Positions 9,294 through 18,738 of a stretch of DNA of 64,000 nucleotides are shown here, one piece after another; position 1 is the first letter of the stretch; the number at the start of each line of letters is the position of its first letter. Source of the stretch: Paenibacillus sp. J5C2022 (GTDB lineage: Bacteria > Bacillota > Bacilli > Paenibacillales > Paenibacillaceae); the NCBI RefSeq assembly GCF_025567625.1, contig NZ_JAOQJC010000009.1:1-64000 (forward strand). Reading direction: 5' to 3'. Under the pieces are notes generated by a model. That model ran no database searches. It was not told the origin of the DNA and worked only from the letters and a program-made list of their open reading frames with translations. The position numbers were made by a program, and so were the translations under genes.

Positions 9294-10064
9294 TTACCCT
9301 CCTTGCCTCTTCCGAAAGTCACCCGGGGTCTGCCCATACTCGCGCTTGAACAAGCGAATAAAATAATGATCCGAGCCCAATCCCACCTTAGCCGCAACCT
9401 TATTCATTCCAAAATCCGTTTCCTTTAGCAGTACCTTCGCATGCTCGAGCCTGATTTTTTGCAGCAACCGATTGAAATTTTCCCCCGTCTTCTTCTTGAA
9501 CAACGCACTGAAATAATGCTCCTCCATAGCCGCACGCTTCGCCATCGACTTCAGCGTAATGTCCTCCGCGTAATGCAGCTGCATATAGTGGAGCACCTCA
9601 TTGACCTGAGGATGATTCGTCGAATAAGGCTTGTGCAGCTCATGCTGTTCGAGCTGACTGACCAGCCGTTTCTTGAGACTGTCATTCATCAGATCCTCAG
9701 ACACTTTCTTGAGCGAAGCCCGCAGCTTATCAATGTCCATCGACAGCTTGAGAATATAACTGCTTGCTCCATATTCCAAAGCTTGCTGAGCGTATTCAAA
9801 TTCATTCATGCAGGTAAGCATGATAAATTTGGCAGCGCTGCCTTCCTCCCGCGCCTGCTTCAGCAGGTGAATTCCGTCCATCCGGGGCATCACGATATCC
9901 GTAATGACGAGATCGGGCCTTTCCCTGCGAATGAGTTCCAAAGCTGGAATGCCGTCGGAAGCGACGCCAACCAGTTGAAAGCCTTCTTCCTCCCAAGGGA
10001 TAAGCTTAATGATTGCATCCCGCACATAATCCTCATCTTCGACCACAATGACGGACCAAGTCAT
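9294..10064 (-). CDS. AraC-family response regulator (YesN type)
   Basis: Cytoplasmic transcription regulator of 256 aa that should switch on the adjacent transporter and glycosidase genes. The receiver domain covers about 1-120, with the acidic pair Glu-Asp near 9-10 and phosphoacceptor Asp56 in V-I-T-D-I-V-M-P. Two AraC-type helix-turn-helix motifs occupy about 155-252 and end in the usual F-K-R-E-Y-G-Q-T-P-G-D-F-R. I prefer the ATG at 10064 over a GTG three codons upstream, because AAAGGA then sits 9 bases before the start and the gene begins one base after the kinase stop. The linker is shorter than in YesN proteins of over 500 aa. Confidence 0.88.
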   Translation of the reverse strand: MTWSVIVVEDEDYVRDAIIKLIPWEEEGFQLVGVASDGIPALELIRRERPDLVITDIVMPRMDGIHLLKQAREEGSAAKFIMLTCMNEFEYAQQALEYGASSYILKLSMDIDKLRASLKKVSEDLMNDSLKKRLVSQLEQHELHKPYSTNHPQVNEVLHYMQLHYAEDITLKSMAKRAAMEEHYFSALFKKKTGENFNRLLQKIRLEHAKVLLKETDFGMNKVAAKVGLGSDHYFIRLFKREYGQTPGDFRKRQGG

Positions 10065-10065
10065 C

Positions 10066-11871
10066 TTAACCACTTCCTTTCCGATAAGGCGGCGCGATCA
10101 GAAGCGGAATCTCGACCGTCACGATAGTCCCCGATGCGCTTGATTCGATCGTCAGACATCCCTCTCCTCTGAACAACAGCTCCAATCTCTCTCTCAAATT
10201 CGCGAGCCCAATGCCCTTGCGCTTGCGAATTACCTTCAGGCTGGCAGACTCGGCTAGACCGATGCCGGTATCGGCTACTTCGAGTCGAAGCGACTCCCCT
10301 TGACGATAGGCTCGAATCCGAATCGTGCCTGCTCCTGCAAGAGGAACAATACCATGCTGTACAGCATTCTCCACAAGCGGCTGAAGACTGAACTTCGGAA
10401 CAAGCGCATATTCGATCTCGCGTTCCACCGTGGTCTCATCATGAATTTTGTCCAGGTAACGATATTGCTGCAAGCGGAGATACGAATGGGCGAGCTCCAG
10501 CTCAGATTCCAGATGAACCAATTCCACGTCCATTTGCAGACTTGCCTCCAGAAGATGACCAAGACGAATACAGATGTCCGCAATCTCCGGTTGTTCTCTC
10601 GACATGGCCATCCACTTCATCGTATTCAGCGTGTTCAGAAGCAAATGCGGATTCATCTGAGATAACAGCAACTGGAATTGCGCCGCTTCCTTCTGCCTTT
10701 CTTGCGCCTTGAGCTGCTCAATCAGCGTCTGGCTATTGCCGGTCATCGTATTGAATGTTCTAGCCAGGAACAGCACTTCGCCATCAAGCCCCTTCTCATC
10801 CAATTGCACCTGAAAGGTCCTGTCGACCAGTTGTCCCATCTTCTTCTGCAGAAGGGCAAGCGGACGGGTAATACGAAGGAGAAGAAGATATGTAATGAAG
10901 GTGAAGAACAAGCAGCAGGCCAGTAATTGCAGCCAAGAGTTCCTCTCCTGCTCCTTCATATCTCCAAGAAACAGTCCCATCGGGAATTGGCTGACGATAC
11001 GCCATTGCAGCAACGGATCATGAATATAATTAATGAGCACGGATGATTCCTGGTCCAGATAAGGCTTCTCCGCAGGCAATTCCCCACTCATAATCCTCGA
11101 TAGCAAGGCGCTTCTAATGGGAAAGTAAGGCTTCGTCTGAGCCAGTACCTCACCATCGTCAATTACGATAAAGTTCTGCAAGGCGCCGATCGAGCTTGAC
11201 AGGGAAGTATACCAATCCCCGAATCGGAACAAGATGCGATAATAGCCGGCAAGTTGCCCTTCTTCTGTCAGCAGCTGATTCATATACACGATTTGGAATT
11301 GGCCGTTCTTCCTCTGCACTGTCCAATGCATGAATGGCGTAGAATCAAGATTATTCCGGATTTCGCAATCTTCCGCCTGCGGGTCGCTATCCGACAAGTA
11401 GAGGCAACGCCCTTCAATATCGAACAGCTCTCCTTCAATCCAGTCGCCATTAGGCTTGCTGTCCTCGCGAATCAGAGCCATTCTGCTCTCGAATCTTGAT
11501 ACGGCAAGAGCTCTTGCTTCTTCGATCAGAGAATTCTCTTCATCCCCATCTGTTGCCGCTTGGTTAATCCGCCTACTCTCCTGCTGCGCCTTCCCTCCTA
11601 TCGTGAACAGCGCATTAATCGCTTCATAATCCTCCTCCCAACCGAAGGTTGCCGAGAAAATGTTCCCGCGAATGTCCAACAAGGTTGTTTTGAGCAAATT
11701 AAGCTGCTGAAGGTTCTGGAAGGAAGTATTCGCGACGAAGGTGTCCTTCAACCTGGACTGATTATGCGTCTGAAGAATGAAGAGAGGCAGGAGAATAACG
11801 ACTAAAAAGGCAAGAAACAACTTTGACTTAATGGATTTCGGTCTGATTCCGTTCCAAAGCTTGCGAGCCAT
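10066..11871 (-). CDS. Sensor histidine kinase (YesM type)
   Basis: Membrane sensor kinase of 601 aa pairing with the response regulator that follows directly. A membrane segment at about 18-38 and another near 312-335 bracket a large extracellular sensing region. A HAMP domain follows, then the His_kinase motif Q-M-N-P-H-L-L-L-N-T-L with His409 as the expected phosphorylation site. The ATPase domain has N-box L-V-E-N-A-V-Q-H-G near 500 and D-T-G-I-G-L. This is the LytS/YesM class, which senses extracellular sugars in Bacillales. The gene opposite, across a 187-base gap, is cotJC. Confidence 0.9.
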   Translation of the reverse strand: MARKLWNGIRPKSIKSKLFLAFLVVILLPLFILQTHNQSRLKDTFVANTSFQNLQQLNLLKTTLLDIRGNIFSATFGWEEDYEAINALFTIGGKAQQESRRINQAATDGDEENSLIEEARALAVSRFESRMALIREDSKPNGDWIEGELFDIEGRCLYLSDSDPQAEDCEIRNNLDSTPFMHWTVQRKNGQFQIVYMNQLLTEEGQLAGYYRILFRFGDWYTSLSSSIGALQNFIVIDDGEVLAQTKPYFPIRSALLSRIMSGELPAEKPYLDQESSVLINYIHDPLLQWRIVSQFPMGLFLGDMKEQERNSWLQLLACCLFFTFITYLLLLRITRPLALLQKKMGQLVDRTFQVQLDEKGLDGEVLFLARTFNTMTGNSQTLIEQLKAQERQKEAAQFQLLLSQMNPHLLLNTLNTMKWMAMSREQPEIADICIRLGHLLEASLQMDVELVHLESELELAHSYLRLQQYRYLDKIHDETTVEREIEYALVPKFSLQPLVENAVQHGIVPLAGAGTIRIRAYRQGESLRLEVADTGIGLAESASLKVIRKRKGIGLANLRERLELLFRGEGCLTIESSASGTIVTVEIPLLIAPPYRKGSG

Positions 11872-12058
11872 GTCTCATCCTCCCTTGCTTTGTTTTATGT
11901 ATATGCTTGTTCTCGTTTCGAACTTTCCCAATTCCAATCGATCGGTTGCAACCTGACTATCAGCATAACAGCCAAGCCCCTCAGCATATATTGTGTGGAG
12001 AAATGATCAGCAGGCGCATCAGAAGCCTCGGCTCTCTGGAATGGAAAGGAGGCAGCAC

Positions 12059-12628
12059 ATGTGGGTATATGAGAAGAAACTGCAATATCCGGTACGTGTC
12101 AGCAAGTGCGATCCGCTGATGGCGAAATTTCTGCTGGAGCAATATGGCGGCGCAGACGGCGAGCTGGCCGCTGCGCTGCGCTATCTGAATCAGCGGTACA
12201 CGATTCCGGATAAGGTCATCGGCTTGCTTACCGATATCGGGACGGAGGAATTCGCCCATCTCGAGATGATCGCTACGATGGTATACAAGCTGACAAAGGA
12301 TGCAACGCCTGAGCAGATGAAAGCTGCGGGACTTGGCGCTCACTTCGCATCCCATGACAGCGCCCTGTTCTACGCGAACGCATCCGGCGTTCCCTGGACG
12401 GCATCCTACATACAGGCGAAAGGCGATCCGATCGCCGACCTCTATGAGGATATTGCCGCCGAGGAGAAGGCGCGTGCAACCTATCAATGGCTCATCGACA
12501 TGACGGACGATGTAGATCTGCAGGACAGCCTCAAGTTTCTGCGCGAGCGCGAGATTGTGCACTCTCTGCGCTTCCGCGAGGCAGTAGAAATATTGAAGGA
12601 GCAGCGAGATCAGCGAACTTTCTTCTAA
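12059..12628 (+). CDS. cotJC: Spore coat protein CotJC, manganese-catalase family
   Basis: Spore coat protein of 189 aa with the ferritin-like four-helix fold of manganese catalases. The N-terminus M-W-V-Y-E-K-K-L-Q-Y-P-V and the block I-G-T-E-E-F-A-H-L-E-M are characteristic, and Glu and His residues of the type that bind the two manganese ions are present (E-E-F-A-H, A-E-E-K-A-R, R-E-I-V-H-S-L-R-F). The ATG at 12059 has AAAGGAGG 7 bases upstream; an earlier GTG frame has no such site. In Bacillus subtilis the gene belongs to cotJABC, but no cotJA or cotJB partner is encoded next to it here. Confidence 0.92.
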   Translation: MWVYEKKLQYPVRVSKCDPLMAKFLLEQYGGADGELAAALRYLNQRYTIPDKVIGLLTDIGTEEFAHLEMIATMVYKLTKDATPEQMKAAGLGAHFASHDSALFYANASGVPWTASYIQAKGDPIADLYEDIAAEEKARATYQWLIDMTDDVDLQDSLKFLREREIVHSLRFREAVEILKEQRDQRTFF

Positions 12629-12666
12629 CGTGCAATGGCCCCCTCTCACGAGGGGGCCATTGCACG
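12629..12666. terminator. Perfect 17-bp hairpin between convergent genes
   Basis: A perfect 17-bp inverted repeat (left arm 12629-12645, right arm 12650-12666, loop TCAC) starts right at the cotJC stop, 40 bases from the end of the convergent lyase gene. The stem is GC-rich but neither side has a T-run, so it may act in both directions or stabilise mRNA ends. Confidence 0.65.
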
Positions 12667-12705
12667 TATGCGCCATTCTGGAAAGCGAACATATATAGTG
12701 TAACG

Positions 12706-15700
12706 TTATCGCTCAACCGATACGCTGAGCGTTCCGCTGGATGTGATGCCTGCATCATTGACAAGCTCTACGCGATATTCGTATGTGCCGACTTCCCGGC
12801 CGCTTATCTCCGTCCAGGCTGTCTGAGCGCCCGGCGTGGCTGACGCAAGCGGCTGCTCGTCTATCAGCACATTGTTCTCATACAGACGATACGCAGTCCC
12901 GTTTGTACCCCACCACATATTCATGGTGACGCGGTAGTTGCCATCGCCATCCCAATTGTCATGCGACAATACAGGCACTCCGGGCGCTGCATCGGTCACT
13001 GTAACAGTGAGCGGATCGCTCGCCGTCACACCGTACCCGTTGATCAGCTCTGCACGATACGTGTAGACGCCGTTCCCCCGGCTGCTGATCGCGGTCTCCG
13101 TTGATTGCTCCCCGGGCGAACCGTCGCTCAGCACCTTCGTATCGATCAGCACATCATTCTCGTACAGGCGGTATACAGAGCCATTATTGCCCCACCACAT
13201 GTTCATCGTCACCGTGTAGTCGCCGTCGCGCAAGCCGGTGTCATGGCCGTTGTTGCCGGACAGTGTCGGCTTGCCCGGCGCACCTGTACTCGCCGCCGTA
13301 CCGGTCACTTCAATCGTGAGCGGCTCGGCCTGGAGTGAGCCGTATGTCGCGCCGATGACCGTCGTACCCGCTGCCTTGTACATGATTACGCCTCCAGACA
13401 ACACTTCCGCCACTGAGTTGTCCGAGCTGGAGTAGACGGCATACCCGGTCACATCTTCCCTTATGCCGCCACCGTTCACCACTTTAACCGCGATCTGGCC
13501 CGAGCTTCCGGCGTGCAGCGGTGAATCCAATCCGGTTAATTCTACGATCGGCTCTACTTCATAAGTTAGCGGAATTCGAAATGCTGCCCCTTCGGCTACA
13601 TCGTATACATACCCTTTCGAGTAATCGGATGTGTCCACATAAGACCTGATCAGTGTAGTATCGCCAATTCCAAGGCGATAGCGGTTACTGTCGAGCGCTT
13701 CGACTTCCTCAATTTCATATGCGGCGTTGCGTTCGCCGTCATGATCAACATAGATCCATTCGCCGATCAGCTCCTGCGGATTCAGGCCGTTAAGCTCCAT
13801 CTGCACTTCAATCGAATTGTCCAGTGCCAATTCCTTCGTATAATTCATTACCGTTCCCGACAGCTTGTCCAGAACAGTTCCCGAAGTTTCGCTAATGGGT
13901 TTGAGCCACGAACCTTCATGGATATACCGGTAGACGTTCTGACCATTCATTTCCGAATAAACGCCGAACGTTCCCTTGAAGGTCAGCTTATCGTCAATTG
14001 TATAAACTGCACTGGAATCAAGTGCGGTAACGATATAGTCGACTCTTCCGTTCAGTAACGTTACTTTTACAGCTTTCACAGCCACTTCGTCTTCTCCGAC
14101 AATCACACCATCCCGTTCGACCACGGCTGCTTCTATCGATTCTACCAAGCTCTGCCCCTTGTAAGGTTCGATGACTGATGTAAACAAGCTGTTCAACTGT
14201 TGACCTTGGCGATGAGCGATCATATAACGCAGCGCTTCAGGATTTCCAGGCCGATTCCGAGGCGGAATTCCGTCAGCCAGCGCAACATCGTCCGCCCCCC
14301 CTAACATTGTCAGCCTGAGATGGACGTCTGTAGGCTCGTTCCTGCCATTTCCATACACATTCCACGTATCTTGCACATTCCAATCGATACTGAATCCGTC
14401 TCCGGGATTCAGATCGCGCTCGACATTTTTCAAATAATGATAACCGGGACCGGTATAACCAGATCCTGCAACACTGTCGTCTTCCGGACGAACTCCGTAT
14501 TCCACATCCTCTCCGGCATAAGTGCCTGACAATTGCTGTTGCAGATTCAGCCCTTCCGTTGTTACAGTTCCTTCGGCACCATGGAAGCTGAACCGATGGT
14601 CGCTTCCTCCTTTCACCCGAAAGAAATCAACGAGATAGGAATTTTCATCATCCACCTGTATCATCGCACTGGTTCTCTTGTACAATTCCGTTTGCGGATA
14701 CACATGCGGCGCTTCGACATCGATCAGCTTCACTTTTTCTCCGTCATTGAATTGCTTCGGAACTCCGACAATTTGAGGTTGCTGCATTTGGTCGTCCACT
14801 ACAACGGTGTTGTGAGAGATCGTGTTTTTAACCCATTCATGAGCATTATAGGCATGCGCTCCTGTTGTCTCCGGGTAACCCAGATCCGGAGACAAGTCCA
14901 GATCGTAAGCGATCATGCCCAGATTTAAAGTATCGCGATGCCCATGCCCCGAATTGCGGCCATAATAAAGCCACATATCCCGCAACGTGTTCATTTGCTC
15001 GGCTTGATCGCGCTCATCCTGCTCCTCCGGATTCAATAGTACAAGCTCGTAAAGGCCCATCGTATATCCGTTTGACACAGACTGCTTACCGGTACTTTCG
15101 AACGTAATCTCATGCTCCCCGGCATCCAGATACATGCTGTGCAAATGCTCCAACTCATACTTGACCCCGTAAAAATCAAGCTCGCTTACTTTCTGACCGT
15201 CGAACTTCACATCGAATTGTCCGTATCCCTTCCCTAACGTGGTCCGATACGGCTTGATCATTATTTCATAGTCGTCAGGGTCGGTAATGTGGAATGAAAA
15301 TGTAATCGCATCTCCGACTTCTGTTGCCAGAAATTCCAGCGCTCCGTTGCCCTCTAATACTCCAATCTCCTTCGTCTTAGCCGTTATTGGCATATGATGA
15401 AAAGGATAACGCCGTCCATACTGAACTGTTTCTTTACTGCCGTCCCTTAATGCCGCAAAGCCATACCCGCTCATATTGACGCTTTCCTGACTTAACGGCC
15501 CGTACGCATTGATGACTGCCTGAATATCCTCCGCCAGCTTATTGGGGTCTTGCGAATAGATCCCGCCGTTGATTCCGACCAAGCTGTTATTGTTGCGGAA
15601 GTACGCTAATTGCGCGTAAATGGGATCGCCGTAATGCTGGAACGCCTTAAGCGCATGATTCATGTTGATCACGATTGAAGGGGTACCGGTCGAAGATGAA

Positions 15701-18636
15701 TCTCCCACGTTTGCCGTATATTTCTCCGCCAGCAATAACGGGTAGAAAGCTGAGAACATTTTGCGAAATTTGACATGCTGATATAAATCGGCGTTGGGAT
15801 AAAGATCATAACCCGATAAAATATCTGCCGTCTCCAGGTAGGAATTGAGCCATGTCGTATTGTATCCGACCGAAGTTTCATTCCCGGCCCCATCTCGATC
15901 GACATCGTTGACGAACGTAACGCCCATATTCCCGCCGGTTACTTTCCCGGACGACAATCCGCCGCTGGCAAAGTTAAAGTCCAGCCATTCCTTCGTCTCT
16001 GGCAGCTTATCGTATACAACGGCCGCCAAAGCCAATGCGCTTTGATGCATCCCGTTATTTCCGCGGATTTGCGCTGCTTTTATGGCCGGATACACTTGCT
16101 TGACAATGCCGTCCTCGATGTTTTTCCGAATACCCGCTCCGGAAGATTTGAACGGTCCCAGATGATAAGCCTGAGCTTTATTCTGAAGGAAATCAATCGC
16201 CACCGGATCGTCCATGACGGGATAAAAGGCATCATAAGCATAGATGAAGTCTTTCACAAGGAAGGTTTCCCAAATACTCCCCAATGCTTTCCCCTTCCCT
16301 GTCCCTCCATGCGAATTCGAATACTGGCCGGAATGCTGGGCGATATCCAGGCTGGGATAGACATCGGCAATGCGGTCCAGCATCACCGTTCCCGCCCGGG
16401 CATACTTCGTCTCTCCTGTATAAATATAGGCATCGATCAATGATCGTAAAGACTTCTGCACGAAGCTTTTTCCGGTATACCCCCAGATCCCCCAGTGGAT
16501 GTAATAAGCAATGAATGGAAATCGGTTTCCATCGTCATCGATCCAGCCGAAGCCATCGTCCACTCCCCACGTTTCTCCCATCTCCGGATATAACGTATTC
16601 ACAAGCAATGATCTATCAGCCAGGGACGGGTCGAAAATGCCATTTTCATTTAAACCGCTTTCATAATAGGCGCCAAAATCATTCGTCGGGAAGCGATAAC
16701 CGCTGCTGGGATCGGTAATCTTCCATGGATCGTTTACGACATCAATTTTATAGGGATAACCGCCATAGTTGTCAATTTCTCTGCCTGTGACCGGACTGCC
16801 CATCTCCCGATTAACCGAGCTGCTTCTTGGCAAGCTTTGCGGTGGGATGATAGACCATAAGCGATCAAGCCCCAGCGCCACATATTGATCCGCTTCCGCA
16901 ACCGCGTTGTCTCTCATCTGCTGCGCCCAGTCGTGGGCGGCGATGTTGTTGCGTGCGATCTGGATTTTATCCTCTGTAAATATCGTCCGTCTGCTCTTGG
17001 CAACCTCTATCTCCCGAACTTCCAGCACCAGTTCCGCACTCAAGCTCTCACCATAATAATCAAGTATGGCGGTCACAGTCGCTGCACCGACAGCTACTGC
17101 ATGTATATGCCCAGTCGAGGCATCCACCTCTATAATCTGTTCATCGCTGGATAGATACTGGATATCCACGCCGGGGAAATCATCCGTTATCCAGGCACCG
17201 ATCGCTTCGTCTGTCATCGCCCATATATGAACATCCGTCTCGGAGGAAGGATAGAGCTCTGTCTCCTTCGCTTCGACCATTACTTCACTGAAAGGAAGAG
17301 GCTCCTCTTGTCTTTCCAGAACAAACTGGGAGGGACGGAGACGGTATCCGGTGGAACTGGTGGATTCCGGCGACTTCCCGATAACTTCCATCGTCAGAGT
17401 ATGTGTGCCTTCCGTCAAATGCATCATGCTTAACTGCTGCATCTCCAAGTATCCGGACGGATCGCTATAATAGTCATATTGACCGATCGGCACGCCGTCG
17501 ATGCGGAACTCGCCTATACCTCCCACCGAAGCCCCGTGTCCATTAGTTTTCATCAAGTATATGCCGGTCTCGGGTACCTCGAAATGAAAATCGCGGCGTT
17601 GACCGACAGAAGTGGCCTCAATATTCGCTCCGAACGATTGATAGGATATGTTGGGCGGTCCGCTGCGTTCGCCAATCCACCCCCATCCCGGCAGAGTCGG
17701 TCTGTCGTCGAATCCAAGATGGGTGAACGGGTAGACGATGGGTTCCACAGGAGGCTTATATACGTGAAGCAGAAGCTGTACGGCTATCATCTCCCCATTG
17801 TAGTCACCGCTAACCGTAATTGTAGCTGGCCCGCTTCCAACGGCCTCGAAGCTGCCCGAACTCGCATTTACAGCAATGACTTGCACATCGTCCGACGAGA
17901 ATTGGACATTGACTTGCTGCATGTCTACCGACAACATAACGGGAATCCCGTCTGATGTCTGCCCCCATAACTGCATGTCTCCTTGATCTCCCATGAACAG
18001 CTCCTCAACGTTCGACTTCAGTGCAAGCTCTTGAACGGCGATCGGCTCCTCTTGTCTTTCCAGAACAAACTGGGAGGGACGGAGACGGTATCCGGTGGAG
18101 CTGGTGGATTCCGGCGACTTCCCGATAACCTCCATCGTTAGAGTATGTGTGCCTTCCGTCAAGTACATCATGCTTAACTGCCGCATCTCCAAGTATCCGG
18201 ACGGATCGCTATAATAGTCATATTGACCGATCGGCACGCCGTCGATGCGGAACTCGCCTATACCTCCCACCGAAGCCCCGTGTCCATTAGTTCTCATCAA
18301 GTATAAGCCGCTCTCGGGTACCTCGAAATGAAAATCGCGGCGTTGACCGACAGAAGTGGCCTCAATATTCGCGCCGAACGATTGATAGGATATGTTGGGC
18401 GGTCCGCTGCGTTCGCCAACCCATCCCCATCCCGGCAGAGTCGGTCTGCCGTCGAATCCAAGATGGGTGAACGGGTAGACGATGGGCTCCGATATCGTAT
18501 CAGTGATGGTAGTCTGTTCCTCCAATGCTGTTGCAACAGGTAGGTGAAAGGAAGTAACAAACATAGAGAAAACAATCAGAAAAATGACGATCTTTGATCG
18601 GCTAAATTTGCTTTTCAAATCCCGGTTATGAGACAT
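12706..18636 (-). CDS. Giant secreted heparinase II/III-family protein (lyase A)
   Basis: Secreted 1976-aa probable polysaccharide lyase. Signal peptide about 1-36. Two near-identical ~148-residue beta domains (about 50-197 and 298-445) are each followed by a bacterial Ig-like (BIG2) module. The heparinase II/III-type alpha-barrel and beta-sheet region spans about 550-1400, with N-G-M-H-Q near 860, H-G-H-R-D-T-L-N-L near 1229 and S-H-N-T-V-V-V-D near 1275, where such lyases carry active-site His. The C-terminus has a BIG module and two tandem W-W-G-x-N-G...L-Y-E-N fibronectin-like modules. There is no LPxTG or SLH anchor. The ATG at 18636 follows AGGAGG by 10 bases; an in-frame ATG 24 codons upstream lacks one. 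A cre-like site lies just upstream. Which acidic glycan it cuts is unknown. Confidence 0.78.
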   Translation of the reverse strand: MSHNRDLKSKFSRSKIVIFLIVFSMFVTSFHLPVATALEEQTTITDTISEPIVYPFTHLGFDGRPTLPGWGWVGERSGPPNISYQSFGANIEATSVGQRRDFHFEVPESGLYLMRTNGHGASVGGIGEFRIDGVPIGQYDYYSDPSGYLEMRQLSMMYLTEGTHTLTMEVIGKSPESTSSTGYRLRPSQFVLERQEEPIAVQELALKSNVEELFMGDQGDMQLWGQTSDGIPVMLSVDMQQVNVQFSSDDVQVIAVNASSGSFEAVGSGPATITVSGDYNGEMIAVQLLLHVYKPPVEPIVYPFTHLGFDDRPTLPGWGWIGERSGPPNISYQSFGANIEATSVGQRRDFHFEVPETGIYLMKTNGHGASVGGIGEFRIDGVPIGQYDYYSDPSGYLEMQQLSMMHLTEGTHTLTMEVIGKSPESTSSTGYRLRPSQFVLERQEEPLPFSEVMVEAKETELYPSSETDVHIWAMTDEAIGAWITDDFPGVDIQYLSSDEQIIEVDASTGHIHAVAVGAATVTAILDYYGESLSAELVLEVREIEVAKSRRTIFTEDKIQIARNNIAAHDWAQQMRDNAVAEADQYVALGLDRLWSIIPPQSLPRSSSVNREMGSPVTGREIDNYGGYPYKIDVVNDPWKITDPSSGYRFPTNDFGAYYESGLNENGIFDPSLADRSLLVNTLYPEMGETWGVDDGFGWIDDDGNRFPFIAYYIHWGIWGYTGKSFVQKSLRSLIDAYIYTGETKYARAGTVMLDRIADVYPSLDIAQHSGQYSNSHGGTGKGKALGSIWETFLVKDFIYAYDAFYPVMDDPVAIDFLQNKAQAYHLGPFKSSGAGIRKNIEDGIVKQVYPAIKAAQIRGNNGMHQSALALAAVVYDKLPETKEWLDFNFASGGLSSGKVTGGNMGVTFVNDVDRDGAGNETSVGYNTTWLNSYLETADILSGYDLYPNADLYQHVKFRKMFSAFYPLLLAEKYTANVGDSSSTGTPSIVINMNHALKAFQHYGDPIYAQLAYFRNNNSLVGINGGIYSQDPNKLAEDIQAVINAYGPLSQESVNMSGYGFAALRDGSKETVQYGRRYPFHHMPITAKTKEIGVLEGNGALEFLATEVGDAITFSFHITDPDDYEIMIKPYRTTLGKGYGQFDVKFDGQKVSELDFYGVKYELEHLHSMYLDAGEHEITFESTGKQSVSNGYTMGLYELVLLNPEEQDERDQAEQMNTLRDMWLYYGRNSGHGHRDTLNLGMIAYDLDLSPDLGYPETTGAHAYNAHEWVKNTISHNTVVVDDQMQQPQIVGVPKQFNDGEKVKLIDVEAPHVYPQTELYKRTSAMIQVDDENSYLVDFFRVKGGSDHRFSFHGAEGTVTTEGLNLQQQLSGTYAGEDVEYGVRPEDDSVAGSGYTGPGYHYLKNVERDLNPGDGFSIDWNVQDTWNVYGNGRNEPTDVHLRLTMLGGADDVALADGIPPRNRPGNPEALRYMIAHRQGQQLNSLFTSVIEPYKGQSLVESIEAAVVERDGVIVGEDEVAVKAVKVTLLNGRVDYIVTALDSSAVYTIDDKLTFKGTFGVYSEMNGQNVYRYIHEGSWLKPISETSGTVLDKLSGTVMNYTKELALDNSIEVQMELNGLNPQELIGEWIYVDHDGERNAAYEIEEVEALDSNRYRLGIGDTTLIRSYVDTSDYSKGYVYDVAEGAAFRIPLTYEVEPIVELTGLDSPLHAGSSGQIAVKVVNGGGIREDVTGYAVYSSSDNSVAEVLSGGVIMYKAAGTTVIGATYGSLQAEPLTIEVTGTAASTGAPGKPTLSGNNGHDTGLRDGDYTVTMNMWWGNNGSVYRLYENDVLIDTKVLSDGSPGEQSTETAISSRGNGVYTYRAELINGYGVTASDPLTVTVTDAAPGVPVLSHDNWDGDGNYRVTMNMWWGTNGTAYRLYENNVLIDEQPLASATPGAQTAWTEISGREVGTYEYRVELVNDAGITSSGTLSVSVER
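17300..17744 (-). repeat. Internal direct repeat of lyase A, copy 2
   Basis: About 445 bases nearly identical to 18044-18488, offset exactly 744 bases (248 codons), so the frame is kept. Each copy encodes the ~148-residue sugar-binding-like domain. Only scattered differences are visible, suggesting recent duplication or ongoing conversion. Confidence 0.85.
18044..18488 (-). repeat. Internal direct repeat of lyase A, copy 1
   Basis: N-terminal copy of the domain repeated at 17300-17744. Between the copies lies one BIG2-like module (about 100 residues), so the duplicated unit appears to be domain plus BIG2. Confidence 0.85.
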
Positions 18637-18692
18637 CCCGAGTAGACCTCCTATACAAAATATGATGATTATCGGACGACTGGCACGCTTAG

Positions 18693-18706
18693 AGTAAGCG
18701 CTTACC
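18693..18706 (-). promoter_or_regulatory. Candidate cre site (CcpA operator)
   Basis: The minus strand reads GGTAAGCGCTTACT, close to the catabolite-repression consensus TGWAARCGYTWNCA with the central AAGCGCTT intact. It lies 57 bases before the start of lyase A, which would put the lyase under glucose repression. Confidence 0.55.
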
Positions 18707-18738
18707 AAAACAATAGCGCAAATGAATAAGCCGACACG

